64,000 bases of DNA from Solirubrobacterales bacterium. GTDB taxonomy: Bacteria > Actinomycetota > Thermoleophilia > Solirubrobacterales > Solirubrobacteraceae. Position numbers and translations under genes: made by a program. Location of the stretch: contig JAFAWR010000037.1 in assembly GCA_019241635.1 (NCBI GenBank), positions 1 to 64,000 of the forward strand, in the 5' to 3' direction. Positions 24,914 through 33,041 of this stretch are shown in pieces (position 1 is the first letter of the stretch; every line of letters begins with the position of its first letter). A model generated the notes under the pieces. It did no database searches. It saw only the letters and a program-made list of their open reading frames with translations, and had not been told where the DNA came from.

Positions 24914-26368
24914 TCGGTCCTCAATTCCGATGAGCGAGATCAGGCCACCCAGTGCCGCGAGGGCGGCGGCGATGTCCATGCCGATGCGGAATCCGTGCAC
25001 CGACGCGTCGACGAGCGCGGGGTGAACGGCCGCCGGCTGACCGGATGCGGAGATGACCAGCGGGCGGTTTCTGATCGCGGTGGGGGCTCGGTACCCGAGG
25101 TCGTGATCGAGGCGCGATGCGAAACCGCTCGAGACGGCGGCTCCGACGGCGGCGATGGCGAGGAGCCCGGCGATCCGGGAGACCGCGTTGTTGGTGCCGC
25201 TGGCCAGACCCGAGCGACCGGGCGGGACCGCGTTCAGGACGGTGGCGGTCAGCGGCGCCACCGTGGCCGAGAGCCCGAGGCCGAACACGAGCACTCCAGG
25301 CAGGATCACGGTGAGGTAACTCGGATGCGCGCCGGCGCGGGCAAACAGGAGAAAGCCCCCGGCGGCCAGCAGCGGGCCGCCGGCCATGAACGGGCGCGGT
25401 CCGATCCGGCCGGCCAGCGCGCCGAAGCGCGGGGACAGGGCGAACATCAGCAGCGTGATCGGCAGCAGCGAGAGGCCGGCGGCGATCGGCGTGTAGCCGC
25501 CGACCTGCTGCAGGAAGACCACGGTGAAGAACGTGGACACGCTCAGGCCGCCGTACACCGCGAGCGTGGTGAGGTTGCCCACCGCGAAGTTGCGCACCGC
25601 GAACAACTCGAGCGGCATCATCGGCTCGGCCACGCGCCGCTCCCAGGCGGCGAAACCAGCCAGGAGGATCAGGCCGCCCACGATCGGGACGGCCACGCGC
25701 GGGTCGGAGAAGCCGTAGCGCGGCTGCTCGATCAGCCCGAACACCGGTCCCCCCAATCCGAGCACGCACAGGACCCCGCCGATCCAGTCCGGGCGCCGCG
25801 TCCCGCGGGTCTCCGCCGGCAGCCGCCGAAGCAGGTTCACGGTGACCGCGACCGGGACCAGGTTGATGATGAAGATCCACCGCCACGAGGCGGCCTGGAC
25901 GAGCACGCCGCCGCCGAGCGGGCCGCCCACGGTGAACACGCCCGACCACGCCGTCCACGTCCCGATCGCCGCGGCACGTTCTTCCGGCCCGAAGTAATCG
26001 ACGATCAGCGCCAGCGTGCTGGGCACCAGCAACGCCCCGGCAATGCCCTGCAGCCCGCGGGCGGCGATCAGCACCGCGAGGCTCGGCGCGAGCGCGCAGG
26101 CCAGCGAGCAGGCCCCGAAGGCGAGCAGTCCGATCGTGAAGATCCGCCGGCGGCCGAGGACGTCGCCGAGCGAGCCGCCGAGCAACAGCAGCGCGGACAG
26201 CGTGAGCAGGTAGGTCTCGACCACCCACTGCTGGTCGGCCAGGCTGCCGTGGAGGCTCGCGCGAATCGCGGGCAGGGCCACGTTGACGACCGTCTGGTCG
26301 AGGAAGACGATGCCCGACCCGAGGATGCTCGCGATCAGGACGGCGCGCTTGACGTCCTGGTCGCGCAC
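24911..26368 (-). CDS. MFS exporter, DHA2/EmrB-QacA family (second copy)
   Basis: 485 residues from GTG 26368, about 14 membrane helices. Helix 1 carries LDQTVVNVALP, and helix 5 has VFTVGGPLGGGVLVQ, the antiporter-type motif. It starts 7 nt after the stop of the upstream small membrane protein on the same strand, so the two are likely co-transcribed. It is a distant paralogue of the exporter at 14727 and has no adjacent regulator of its own. Substrate unknown. Confidence 0.9.
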   Translation of the reverse strand: MRDQDVKRAVLIASILGSGIVFLDQTVVNVALPAIRASLHGSLADQQWVVETYLLTLSALLLLGGSLGDVLGRRRIFTIGLLAFGACSLACALAPSLAVLIAARGLQGIAGALLVPSTLALIVDYFGPEERAAAIGTWTAWSGVFTVGGPLGGGVLVQAASWRWIFIINLVPVAVTVNLLRRLPAETRGTRRPDWIGGVLCVLGLGGPVFGLIEQPRYGFSDPRVAVPIVGGLILLAGFAAWERRVAEPMMPLELFAVRNFAVGNLTTLAVYGGLSVSTFFTVVFLQQVGGYTPIAAGLSLLPITLLMFALSPRFGALAGRIGPRPFMAGGPLLAAGGFLLFARAGAHPSYLTVILPGVLVFGLGLSATVAPLTATVLNAVPPGRSGLASGTNNAVSRIAGLLAIAAVGAAVSSGFASRLDHDLGYRAPTAIRNRPLVISASGQPAAVHPALVDASVHGFRIGMDIAAALAALGGLISLIGIEDR

Positions 26369-26375
26369 CCCGGCG

Positions 26376-26990
26376 CTAATCGGTCCCGGAAGCCAGCGTC
26401 GCGTTGGGCTCGTAGCCCGAGAACTTCACGCTGCGGTCGAACGGCTGGCTCCGGTCGACGACCACGCAATAGCTCTTGGTCCGCTCGGGGTTGGGCACGC
26501 AGGCCCGGTAGATCATCGCGCCCTGGATCGAGAGCACGCTGACGAACTGGAGGTTGCGGCGAAACTCGTCGGGGGCGCGGTCGCCGATGAACGCCTGGGC
26601 CCGGACGATCGCGTCCTGCATGGCGAGTCGCGACGCCTGGATGGCCGGGCGGTGGACGAGGCCGGCGACCAGCAGGCTCGCGCTGACCGCGAGGACCACG
26701 AGGGTTCCGGCGTAGTCGCGGGCGACCACCGAGGGCATGTCGGTGCGCAGGCGGCGCAGCACCCAGCCGATCGGCCGCGAGAGGAACAGCACCCCGAACA
26801 GGTTCACCACCAGGCCGAGGAGCGCTGCCGCGGCCAGCGACTCGGTCGACCCCGCCGGCGGGAGCGCGTGCCCGATCGTCGCGTCGACGAACGTGAGCAC
26901 GACGAACAGCGGCCACAGCCACGCTCCGGCGCGCCGCCAGCGCATGCGCACGAGGCGGGCGCGCGTGCTCGACAGCCGGGCGCTGTCCAT
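26376..26990 (-). CDS. Small integral membrane protein, function unknown
   Basis: 204 residues from ATG 26990; the longer open frame is rejected because a TAACCT -10 box lies 7 nt before this ATG. Three hydrophobic segments (about 18-38, 45-70 and 92-112) are followed by a soluble C-terminal domain with two Cys (RACVPN and SYCVVV). Not recognised as a family. Its position immediately before an MFS exporter suggests a shared transcript. Confidence 0.7.
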   Translation of the reverse strand: MDSARLSSTRARLVRMRWRRAGAWLWPLFVVLTFVDATIGHALPPAGSTESLAAAALLGLVVNLFGVLFLSRPIGWVLRRLRTDMPSVVARDYAGTLVVLAVSASLLVAGLVHRPAIQASRLAMQDAIVRAQAFIGDRAPDEFRRNLQFVSVLSIQGAMIYRACVPNPERTKSYCVVVDRSQPFDRSVKFSGYEPNATLASGTD

Positions 26991-26997
26991 CCGTCCA

Positions 26998-27003
26998 AGG
27001 TTA
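26998..27003 (-). promoter_or_regulatory. Putative leaderless -10 box (TAACCT)
   Basis: Minus-strand TAACCT ends 7 nt before the ATG at 26990. Confidence 0.5.
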
Positions 27004-27129
27004 GTGGGGGGCGGGCAGTCCAATAAACTCAGAGCACGAGCCTGGCCCGGCGATCCCGGAGGGCTCGCTGACCCGGGTTCGGCAGCGGAGATCCCGTTCC
27101 GGCCCACGGAGAAAGGGAAACTCACGGAG

Positions 27130-28188
27130 ATGGCCACTCATACGGCTGAGCCGACCGCCGGCGGGGCGGCGGTCGAGCACCTGACACTGGAAGACCGCGT
27201 CTGGCTGCTGCGCGCGATGCTGCTGATGCGCGGATTGGAAGAGCGCGCGATGACCCTGTACCGCCAGGGCAAGGTCCCGGGCTCGTTCTACGACGGCTAC
27301 GGGCAGGAGGCGGTCTCCGCCGGCGCCGCCTTCGCCATGGGTCCCCAGGATCGCCTGTGCATCCTGCACCGCGACCTGGCGGCGCATCTGATCCGAGGCG
27401 TCACACCGGCGCGGATCCTGTCCCAGTACATGGGCCGCGCGGCGGGCATTACGCGCGGGCGAGACGGCAACGTCCACTTCGGGGATCGACAGCTGGGGTG
27501 CGTCGGGATGGTCTCGATGCTTCCCGACATGATGCTGGTCGCCACCGGCATGGCCATGGCGTTCAAGCTGCGGGGAGAGCGCCGCTGCGCGATCACCTGG
27601 TTTGGCGACGGATCGACCTCGCGTGGCGACTTCCACGAGGCGATGAACTGGGCCGGCGTGCAGAAGCTGCCGGTGATCTTCGTCCTGGAGAACAACCAGT
27701 ACGCGTACTCGACGCCCGTGGAGAAGCAGTTCGCGGTCGATCCCGTGGAGCGGGCGGCGGCCTACGGGTTCGTCGGAGTGACCGTCGACGGCAACGACGC
27801 CGAGGCGATGTTCGAGGCGGCTCGGGCCGCGCGCGAGCGTGCGTTGAACGGCGAGGGGCCGACCTTGATCGAAGCGGAGACCATGCGCATGCACGGGCAT
27901 GCCGCCCATGACGACATGAAGTACGTCCCCAAGGAGCAGGTCGAGGAGTGGCGCAAGCGCGACCCGATCGAGCGCCAGGAGGCGCGGCTGCGGGACGCGG
28001 GCGTGGACATCGACGCGTTGCGGGCCGAGGTCAAGGCTTCGATTGACGAGGCCGCCGAGGAGGCGCTGGCCGGGCCGATGCCCGATCCGTCGACCGCGAC
28101 CGATGGGGTCTTCTGTTCCGGCGAGGCCGAGCCGCTGGGCGACGGCCAGGCTCCATGGAGTGGGTTCTCCTCTGGGGGGGCAGCCTGA
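27130..28188 (+). CDS. 2-oxoacid dehydrogenase E1 component, alpha subunit
   Basis: 352 residues from ATG 27130. The thiamine-diphosphate motif GDGSTSRGDFHEAMNWA is followed by LPVIFVLENN, and RGRDGNVHFG and HGHAAHDD are other E1 alpha landmarks. First gene of an E1 alpha-E1 beta-E2 operon. It may serve pyruvate or an acetoin/branched-chain substrate; the sequence alone does not decide. The 139-nt upstream region carries a TAAACT box at 27024-27029 that could be a promoter. No E3 gene is in the window. Confidence 0.9.
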   Translation: MATHTAEPTAGGAAVEHLTLEDRVWLLRAMLLMRGLEERAMTLYRQGKVPGSFYDGYGQEAVSAGAAFAMGPQDRLCILHRDLAAHLIRGVTPARILSQYMGRAAGITRGRDGNVHFGDRQLGCVGMVSMLPDMMLVATGMAMAFKLRGERRCAITWFGDGSTSRGDFHEAMNWAGVQKLPVIFVLENNQYAYSTPVEKQFAVDPVERAAAYGFVGVTVDGNDAEAMFEAARAARERALNGEGPTLIEAETMRMHGHAAHDDMKYVPKEQVEEWRKRDPIERQEARLRDAGVDIDALRAEVKASIDEAAEEALAGPMPDPSTATDGVFCSGEAEPLGDGQAPWSGFSSGGAA

Positions 28189-29156
28189 TGCCGACGCTGA
28201 CCTACCTCCAGGCAATCTCCGCCGCGCTGCGCGACGAGCTGCGCGCCGACGAGCGGGTGCTGCTGATGGGCGAGGACATCGGGGTGTTCGGCGGCGCGTT
28301 CAAGGTCACCGACGGGTTCGTCGACGAGTTCGGCACCGAGCGCGTGATGGACACGCCGCTGGCCGAGTCCGGGATCATCGGCACCGCGATCGGCGCCGCC
28401 GTCGTGGGGATGCGGCCGGTGTGCGAGATGCAGTTCTCGGACTTCATCTCGTGCGGCTTCGACCAGCTGGTCAACGTCGCGGGCAAGATGCACTATCGCC
28501 AGGGCCTGGCCGTGCCGATCACCGTGCGGCTGCCCTCGGGCGGTGGGTTCTCCGGCGGGCCGTTCCACTCCCAGAACCCGGAGGCCTGGTTCATGCACTC
28601 GCCCGGGATCAAGGTGGTGGCCCCCTCGACGGCCGAGGACGCCAAGGGGCTCCTGCACGCGGCGATCCACGATCCGAACCCGGTGTGCTTCATGGAGCAC
28701 AAACATCTGTACCGCCGGGTCAAGGGCGAGGTGCCCTCGGGAGTGTTCGAGACTCCGTTCACCGCCCGGGTCGCGCAGCCCGGGTCTGACCTGGTCGTGA
28801 TCGCCTACGGGGCGATGGTGCCGGTGGCCCTGGAAGCGGTCTCCGACGGACTCGACGGTGCGTCGGTGGAGGTGCTCGATCTGCGCTCGCTGGTGCCGCT
28901 GGACGAGGAAGCGATCCTTGACTCGGTCGAGCGCTGCTCGAAGGTGGTGATCATCGACGAGGCCAACCAGATGTGCGCGGCCGGCGCCCAGGTCGCCGCG
29001 CTGATCGCCGAGAAGGGGTTCGAGTCGCTGGACGGGCCTGTGGTGCGGGTGGCCACGCCCGATGTCCCGATCCCGTTCTCGCCGCCGCTCGAGTCGGCGG
29101 TGTTGCCGGGTGTCGACCGGGTGAGGGAGGCCTGCCGTGAGCTCCTCGCCTACTAG
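28188..29156 (+). CDS. 2-oxoacid dehydrogenase E1 component, beta subunit
   Basis: 322 residues; start ATG 28188 in a TGATG overlap with the alpha subunit. Landmarks: LLMGEDIGVFGGAFKVT, PLAESGIIGTAIGAA, and the transketolase C-terminal domain (LVVIAYGAMVPVALEA). With the alpha subunit it forms the alpha2-beta2 decarboxylase that passes the acyl group to lipoyl-E2. Its 3' end overlaps the E2 start by 20 nt. Confidence 0.92.
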   Translation: MPTLTYLQAISAALRDELRADERVLLMGEDIGVFGGAFKVTDGFVDEFGTERVMDTPLAESGIIGTAIGAAVVGMRPVCEMQFSDFISCGFDQLVNVAGKMHYRQGLAVPITVRLPSGGGFSGGPFHSQNPEAWFMHSPGIKVVAPSTAEDAKGLLHAAIHDPNPVCFMEHKHLYRRVKGEVPSGVFETPFTARVAQPGSDLVVIAYGAMVPVALEAVSDGLDGASVEVLDLRSLVPLDEEAILDSVERCSKVVIIDEANQMCAAGAQVAALIAEKGFESLDGPVVRVATPDVPIPFSPPLESAVLPGVDRVREACRELLAY

Positions 29157-30375
29157 CACCCTGGTCGACGTCACCATGCCCCAGATGGGGGTCTCGGTCG
29201 CCGAGGGCACGGTCGTGGCCTGGCGCGTGGAGACCGGCGACCGGATCGAGGCCGATCAGACGATCTGCGAGATCTCGAGCGACAAGATCGACACCGAGGT
29301 GCCGGCGCCCGCCTCGGGCGTGGTGGCCGAGATCCTCGTGCCGGTTGAATCGACGGTGGAGGTCGGGACCGTGCTGGCGCGGATCGCCACGGGCGACGGC
29401 GGTCCCGTCGCTTCCCCGCCCCAGTCGCTCGATGGCGAGCCGGCCGGCCCGACGCGGACTGAAACCCCATCCCCATCCCCCGCACCCCAGGCCCCGTCGA
29501 CAGCTCGGAGTGGCAACGGGCACCGCCGCTACTCGCCGGTCGTCCAGCGGATCGCCGCCGAGCACGGGATCGATCTGGCCCAGGTCCCGGGAACCGGGCG
29601 CGGCGGGCGCGTGCGCAAGCAGGATGTGCTCGCGTTCGTGGAGTCGGCGCCGGTGGAGGAGCCGCCGCTGCACATCGAGAGCCCTTACCGGCCCGACCCG
29701 GTCTCGGCGCCGGTTGTCTCGGGCGATGGCTTGTCGCGGATGCGCCGGCAGATCGGCGAGCACATGAAGCGCTCGCTCGACACCACGGCCACCTGCACCA
29801 CGTGGATCGAGGTCGACATGAGCCGGGTCGAGGCCGCGCGGAAGCGGCTGGGCGTGACTGGGCTGGCGTTCGTCGCCCGCGCGGTGATCGACGCGATCCG
29901 CGAGTACCCGGCGTTGAACGCCTGGCTCGATGGCTCGGAGTACACGCGCCATACGGACGTCAACCTGGGGATTGCCGTGTCCTTGGGTGAGGATGGCCTG
30001 ATCGTCCCGGTGATCGCGCGGGCGCACGAGCTGTCGGTGGAAGGGCTCGCCGCGCGGATCCGCGATGTGGCCAAGCGAGCCCGGGCGCGGGAGTTGACCC
30101 CCGACGAGGTGCGCGGGGGCACATTCACGATCACCAACCCCGGGCAGTACGGGTCGATCATGGCCACGCCGATCATCAACCTGCCCCAGGTGGGGATCCT
30201 CGACTTCGAGGCGGTGGTCAAGCGCGCCGTGGTATTGACTGACGCGGGTGGAAACGACTCGATCGCGATCCGGCCGATGACCATCCTCGGGCTGAGCTGG
30301 GACCACCGGGCACTGGACGGGGCGCTGTCCGCCCAGTTCCTGGCCGCCGTCAAGCGGAATCTGGAGAGGGTGTGA
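29137..30375 (+). CDS. 2-oxoacid dehydrogenase E2 component (dihydrolipoamide acyltransferase)
   Basis: 412 residues from GTG 29137. One lipoyl domain with the lipoylated Lys about residue 50 in SSDKIDTEVPAPA; Pro/Ala-rich hinge; peripheral subunit-binding domain (YSPVVQRIAAEHGIDL ... GRVRKQDV); C-terminal catalytic domain ending in SWDHRALDG with the active-site His and Asp. Directly followed by lipB, which supplies the octanoyl group for lipoylation of this protein, so enzyme and cofactor attachment are co-expressed. Confidence 0.93.
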   Translation: MSSSPTSTLVDVTMPQMGVSVAEGTVVAWRVETGDRIEADQTICEISSDKIDTEVPAPASGVVAEILVPVESTVEVGTVLARIATGDGGPVASPPQSLDGEPAGPTRTETPSPSPAPQAPSTARSGNGHRRYSPVVQRIAAEHGIDLAQVPGTGRGGRVRKQDVLAFVESAPVEEPPLHIESPYRPDPVSAPVVSGDGLSRMRRQIGEHMKRSLDTTATCTTWIEVDMSRVEAARKRLGVTGLAFVARAVIDAIREYPALNAWLDGSEYTRHTDVNLGIAVSLGEDGLIVPVIARAHELSVEGLAARIRDVAKRARARELTPDEVRGGTFTITNPGQYGSIMATPIINLPQVGILDFEAVVKRAVVLTDAGGNDSIAIRPMTILGLSWDHRALDGALSAQFLAAVKRNLERV

Positions 30376-31058
30376 TGTTGCCCGAGCTCTGGGTCTGCCA
30401 TCTGGGGGTCGTCGATTACCGGGAGGCCCTGGACTTGCAGGAGCGCGTGCGGGCGGCGCGCCAGGAGGACGAGCTCCCGGACGTCCTGCTGATGCTGGAG
30501 CACCCGCCCGTGTACACGCGGGGGCGGCGCTCCCGGGCCAACGAGCTGCCGCTGGGAGGCGCCCACGGGATCGATGTGGTCGAGACCGACCGCGGAGGGC
30601 TCGTGACCTACCACGGTCCCGGACAGCTCGTGGGATATCCGATCGTCCGGGTCGACGACGTCGTCGGCTATGTGCGTAGCTTGGAGAACGCGTTGGTGCG
30701 GGCGTTGGTTGACGAGGGCGTTGCCGGCGCGCGCTCCCGGCCGCGCGAGGGCCACCGCTACACCGGCGTGTGGGTGGAGGATCGCAAGATCGCCTCGATC
30801 GGCGTGCACCTGTCTCGGGGGGTCTCCACGCACGGCTTCGCCGTCAACGTCGAGAACGACCTTCAGCCTTTCTCGTGGATCGTGCCGTGCGGGTTGGACG
30901 GGGTTCAGATGACGTCGCTGCTGCGCGAGACCGGCCGGACGCCCAGCGTCATGAAGTGCTTCAGGCGGCGCGCCGCCTACGAGGTCGCCCGGGGACTGGG
31001 GCGCCGGCAGCGCCTGGTCTCGTTGTCCCGCTTGGAGACGCGGGTGCCAGTAGCTTGA
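30375..31058 (+). CDS. lipB: Octanoyl-[ACP]:protein N-octanoyltransferase LipB
   Basis: 227 residues from ATG 30375 (a GTG one codon earlier is also possible), overlapping the E2 stop. Substrate-binding loop GGLVTYHGPGQLVGYP; catalytic Lys138 in DRKIASIGVH and Cys172 in WIVPCGL are both present, so it should be active. It transfers octanoate to E2 and GcvH. The last 98 nt overlap the convergent AbiEi/DUF559-like gene, so the poorly conserved C-terminal tail shares DNA with that gene's tail. Confidence 0.93.
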   Translation: MLPELWVCHLGVVDYREALDLQERVRAARQEDELPDVLLMLEHPPVYTRGRRSRANELPLGGAHGIDVVETDRGGLVTYHGPGQLVGYPIVRVDDVVGYVRSLENALVRALVDEGVAGARSRPREGHRYTGVWVEDRKIASIGVHLSRGVSTHGFAVNVENDLQPFSWIVPCGLDGVQMTSLLRETGRTPSVMKCFRRRAAYEVARGLGRRQRLVSLSRLETRVPVA

Positions 31059-31986
31059 GCAGCGTCTCGCGAAGCTCGTAGGGCCGGTTCCTCAGCTGGC
31101 GCCAGGTCGTCCGGATGACGATCCAGCCCGCCGCGATCAGGCGCTGGTCGCGCCGGCGATCGGTCTCGAACGCCATGCGGGTCCGGTGGGTCTGGTGGCC
31201 GTCGGTCTCGACCGCGATTCTTTGGGCGGGCCAGGCGAAGTCGACCCTGATCGGTTCGTCTCCGTCGCCCGGGTCGATGTAGAACTGCGCTGTCGGGTCG
31301 GGCAGGTTCAGGCTGCGGGTAAGCGCCAGGAACGCGTCCTCGAACTCGTTGTCCGTGGGAGTGGATCCGATGTGGTGCGTGCGGAGGAGGTGGCGGATCG
31401 CTTTGGCCGCCGGGCGGGTTGGGTTGCGGTTGAGCTGGTCGTTGATCTCGTTCAGGTCGAGCGTGTGCATGATGTCCGCTTGGTCGAAGGCCCGCTCGAG
31501 CTGGCGGGGGGTTAGGAGTTCGGCGAGGTCGAAGAGGGTGCGCGGCACCGTGGTGGTTGGGATCGCGTTGACGACCGCGACGTCTGCGGCGGTGAGGGTC
31601 GTGGAGCGATGAACGGCGACACCTGAGTGGGTGCGTGTCGAGCGCCCAGGGATCGTGACCTCGATCCGGTGGTAGCCGTAGTTGCGCAGCCCGTGGAGGC
31701 GCGCAGCGGAGCGGCAGGAGAGGACGGCGCCCGGGCCGCACGCGAGTACGGCGGCCATGTAGAGGCCCTCGCGGCTCAGGAGTTCGCGTGGCACGAGGGA
31801 ATAGACGCCGCGGTGGATCCGGTGCAATCGCCCGGTGGCGCACCTCAGGCGGACAGCGGCCGCGCCGAGCCCCAGCGCGCACACCTGGTCGAGCCCGAAC
31901 ACGGCGTGTTGCCCCAGCGCGAGCTCAGCCAGGGCCTGGTCGAGAAACGCGAGGTGGGCTTGCGTTTCTCGACCAGCCTCGGGCAT
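30961..31986 (-). CDS. AbiEi-antitoxin-like/DUF559 (PD-(D/E)XK-like) protein
   Basis: 341 residues. The N-terminal half resembles AbiEi-type antitoxin domains (winged helix followed by RGVYSLVP and PRTLFDLAELLTPRQLERAF). The C-terminal half is DUF559, a Vsr-like nuclease fold: IRVDFAWPAQRIAVETDGHQ, then QRLIAAGWIVIRTTWRQL, with candidate catalytic Asp and Glu. No AbiEii toxin partner is adjacent. It is inserted in the opposite orientation between lipB and lipA and overlaps lipB by 98 nt. Likely a horizontally spread accessory gene; DNA binding or nicking is only inferred from fold. Confidence 0.75.
   Translation of the reverse strand: MPEAGRETQAHLAFLDQALAELALGQHAVFGLDQVCALGLGAAAVRLRCATGRLHRIHRGVYSLVPRELLSREGLYMAAVLACGPGAVLSCRSAARLHGLRNYGYHRIEVTIPGRSTRTHSGVAVHRSTTLTAADVAVVNAIPTTTVPRTLFDLAELLTPRQLERAFDQADIMHTLDLNEINDQLNRNPTRPAAKAIRHLLRTHHIGSTPTDNEFEDAFLALTRSLNLPDPTAQFYIDPGDGDEPIRVDFAWPAQRIAVETDGHQTHRTRMAFETDRRRDQRLIAAGWIVIRTTWRQLRNRPYELRETLLKLLAPASPSGTTRPGAAGAPVPGRPRRRRAA
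31936..31976. repeat. 15-bp perfect inverted repeat in the 5' end of the AbiEi/DUF559-like gene
   Basis: CTGGTCGAGAAACGC (31936-31950) and its exact complement (31962-31976), separated by 11 nt. It begins about 10 nt inside the annotated coding start on the minus strand. AbiEi-type proteins bind inverted repeats to autoregulate, so this could be an operator or an mRNA hairpin. Confidence 0.55.
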
Positions 31987-32053
31987 GCACGCGAGGCTTC
32001 CAGAAAACGTGTGACATGTCTGAAACGGTGTGTTCCAAAACGGCTCGTGTCGC

Positions 32054-32059
32054 TAGCCT
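32054..32059 (+). promoter_or_regulatory. Putative leaderless -10 box (TAGCCT) of lipA
   Basis: TAGCCT ends 7 nt before the ATG at 32067; this supports that start over longer in-frame alternatives. Confidence 0.5.
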
Positions 32060-32066
32060 TGAACGT

Positions 32067-33041
32067 ATGACGACGAGATCGAGGGCCAATCCGGGCGGCA
32101 TCGCCAACGTCCTGACCGTCCTGGGCCCGGAGGTGCAGCCGTTCCGCTCGCGGAAGCCTCATTGGTTCAAGGTGCCGGCGCCCGGCGGGCCCAAGTACCG
32201 GGAGCTGAACCGTCTGATCAACACGGAGAACCTCCACACGGTCTGCCAGGAGGCCGCGGGCCCCAACATCGGCGAGTGCTGGCAGCGGGGAACCGCAACG
32301 TTCATGATCCTCGGGGACACGTGCACCCGACGATGCGGCTTCTGCAACGTCAAGACCGGCAAGCCGACCTGGAACGACCCGCTCGAGCCGGCCCGGGTGG
32401 CGAGAAGCGTCGCCCGGATGGGCCTACGGCACGCGGTGATCACGAGCGTCGACCGCGACGACCTGCCGGACTACGGGGCATCCGCGTTCGTCGGCGTGAT
32501 CCGGCAGATCAGACGGCAGGCCCCGCGTTGCAAGGTCGAGGTCCTCACCCCCGACTTCCGGGGCGAGGAGATGCCGCTGGCCAGGGTGATCCACGAACGG
32601 CCCGACGTGTTCAACCACAACGTCGAGGTGGTGCCCCGGCTGTACAGCGTGGCCCGGCGCGGCTCCACCTTCGAGCGCTCCTGCCGGGTGCTCCGCAATG
32701 CCAAGGCGCTCGGTGGCGATGAGGTAACCACGAAGTCCGGCCTGATGGTCGGGCTGGGCGAAAGCTTTGAGGAGATGGTCGACGCGCTCGGCACGCTGCG
32801 CGAGAACGACGTCCAGGTGCTGACCGTCGGGCAGTACCTCAGGCCGACCGAGAACCACCTGCCCGTGGTCAGGTACTGGCACCCGGACGAGTTCGCCCAG
32901 CTCGAGAAGGCCGCATACGGGCTCGGGTTCGAGCACGTCGCCGCGGGACCGCTGGTGCGAAGCAGCTACCACGCCGACCAGCACGTCCCGCAGCAGGAGC
33001 CCGGCACCGGACCGCTCGCGGAGGTGGTCTCGGCCTCATGA
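32067..33041 (+). CDS. lipA: Lipoyl synthase LipA (radical SAM), variant auxiliary-cluster motif
   Basis: 324 residues. The radical-SAM cluster motif CTRRCGFC (Cys86, 90, 93) is intact, as is the C-terminal RSSYHADQH motif with the serine ligand. The auxiliary cluster motif, normally C-x4-C-x5-C, reads TVCQEAAGPNIGECW: Cys60 and Cys71 are present but the middle Cys is Gly65 (codon GGC at 32259-32261). In characterised LipA the auxiliary cluster donates sulfur and all three Cys are ligands, so this is either a genuine variant, an impaired enzyme or a TGC-to-GGC base error. Belongs to the lipoylation cluster with lipB and E2; overlaps the next gene by an ATGA. Confidence 0.9.
   Translation: MTTRSRANPGGIANVLTVLGPEVQPFRSRKPHWFKVPAPGGPKYRELNRLINTENLHTVCQEAAGPNIGECWQRGTATFMILGDTCTRRCGFCNVKTGKPTWNDPLEPARVARSVARMGLRHAVITSVDRDDLPDYGASAFVGVIRQIRRQAPRCKVEVLTPDFRGEEMPLARVIHERPDVFNHNVEVVPRLYSVARRGSTFERSCRVLRNAKALGGDEVTTKSGLMVGLGESFEEMVDALGTLRENDVQVLTVGQYLRPTENHLPVVRYWHPDEFAQLEKAAYGLGFEHVAAGPLVRSSYHADQHVPQQEPGTGPLAEVVSAS

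Noticed and set aside
24650-26542. A 630-codon open frame opposite the second MFS exporter
   Set aside because: Its composition is highly charged and without motifs, whereas the minus strand encodes a clear 14-helix exporter.
30961-31986. Complete AbiE toxin-antitoxin system
   Set aside because: No AbiEii nucleotidyltransferase toxin gene lies on either side; the protein is a fusion with a DUF559 nuclease-like domain instead.
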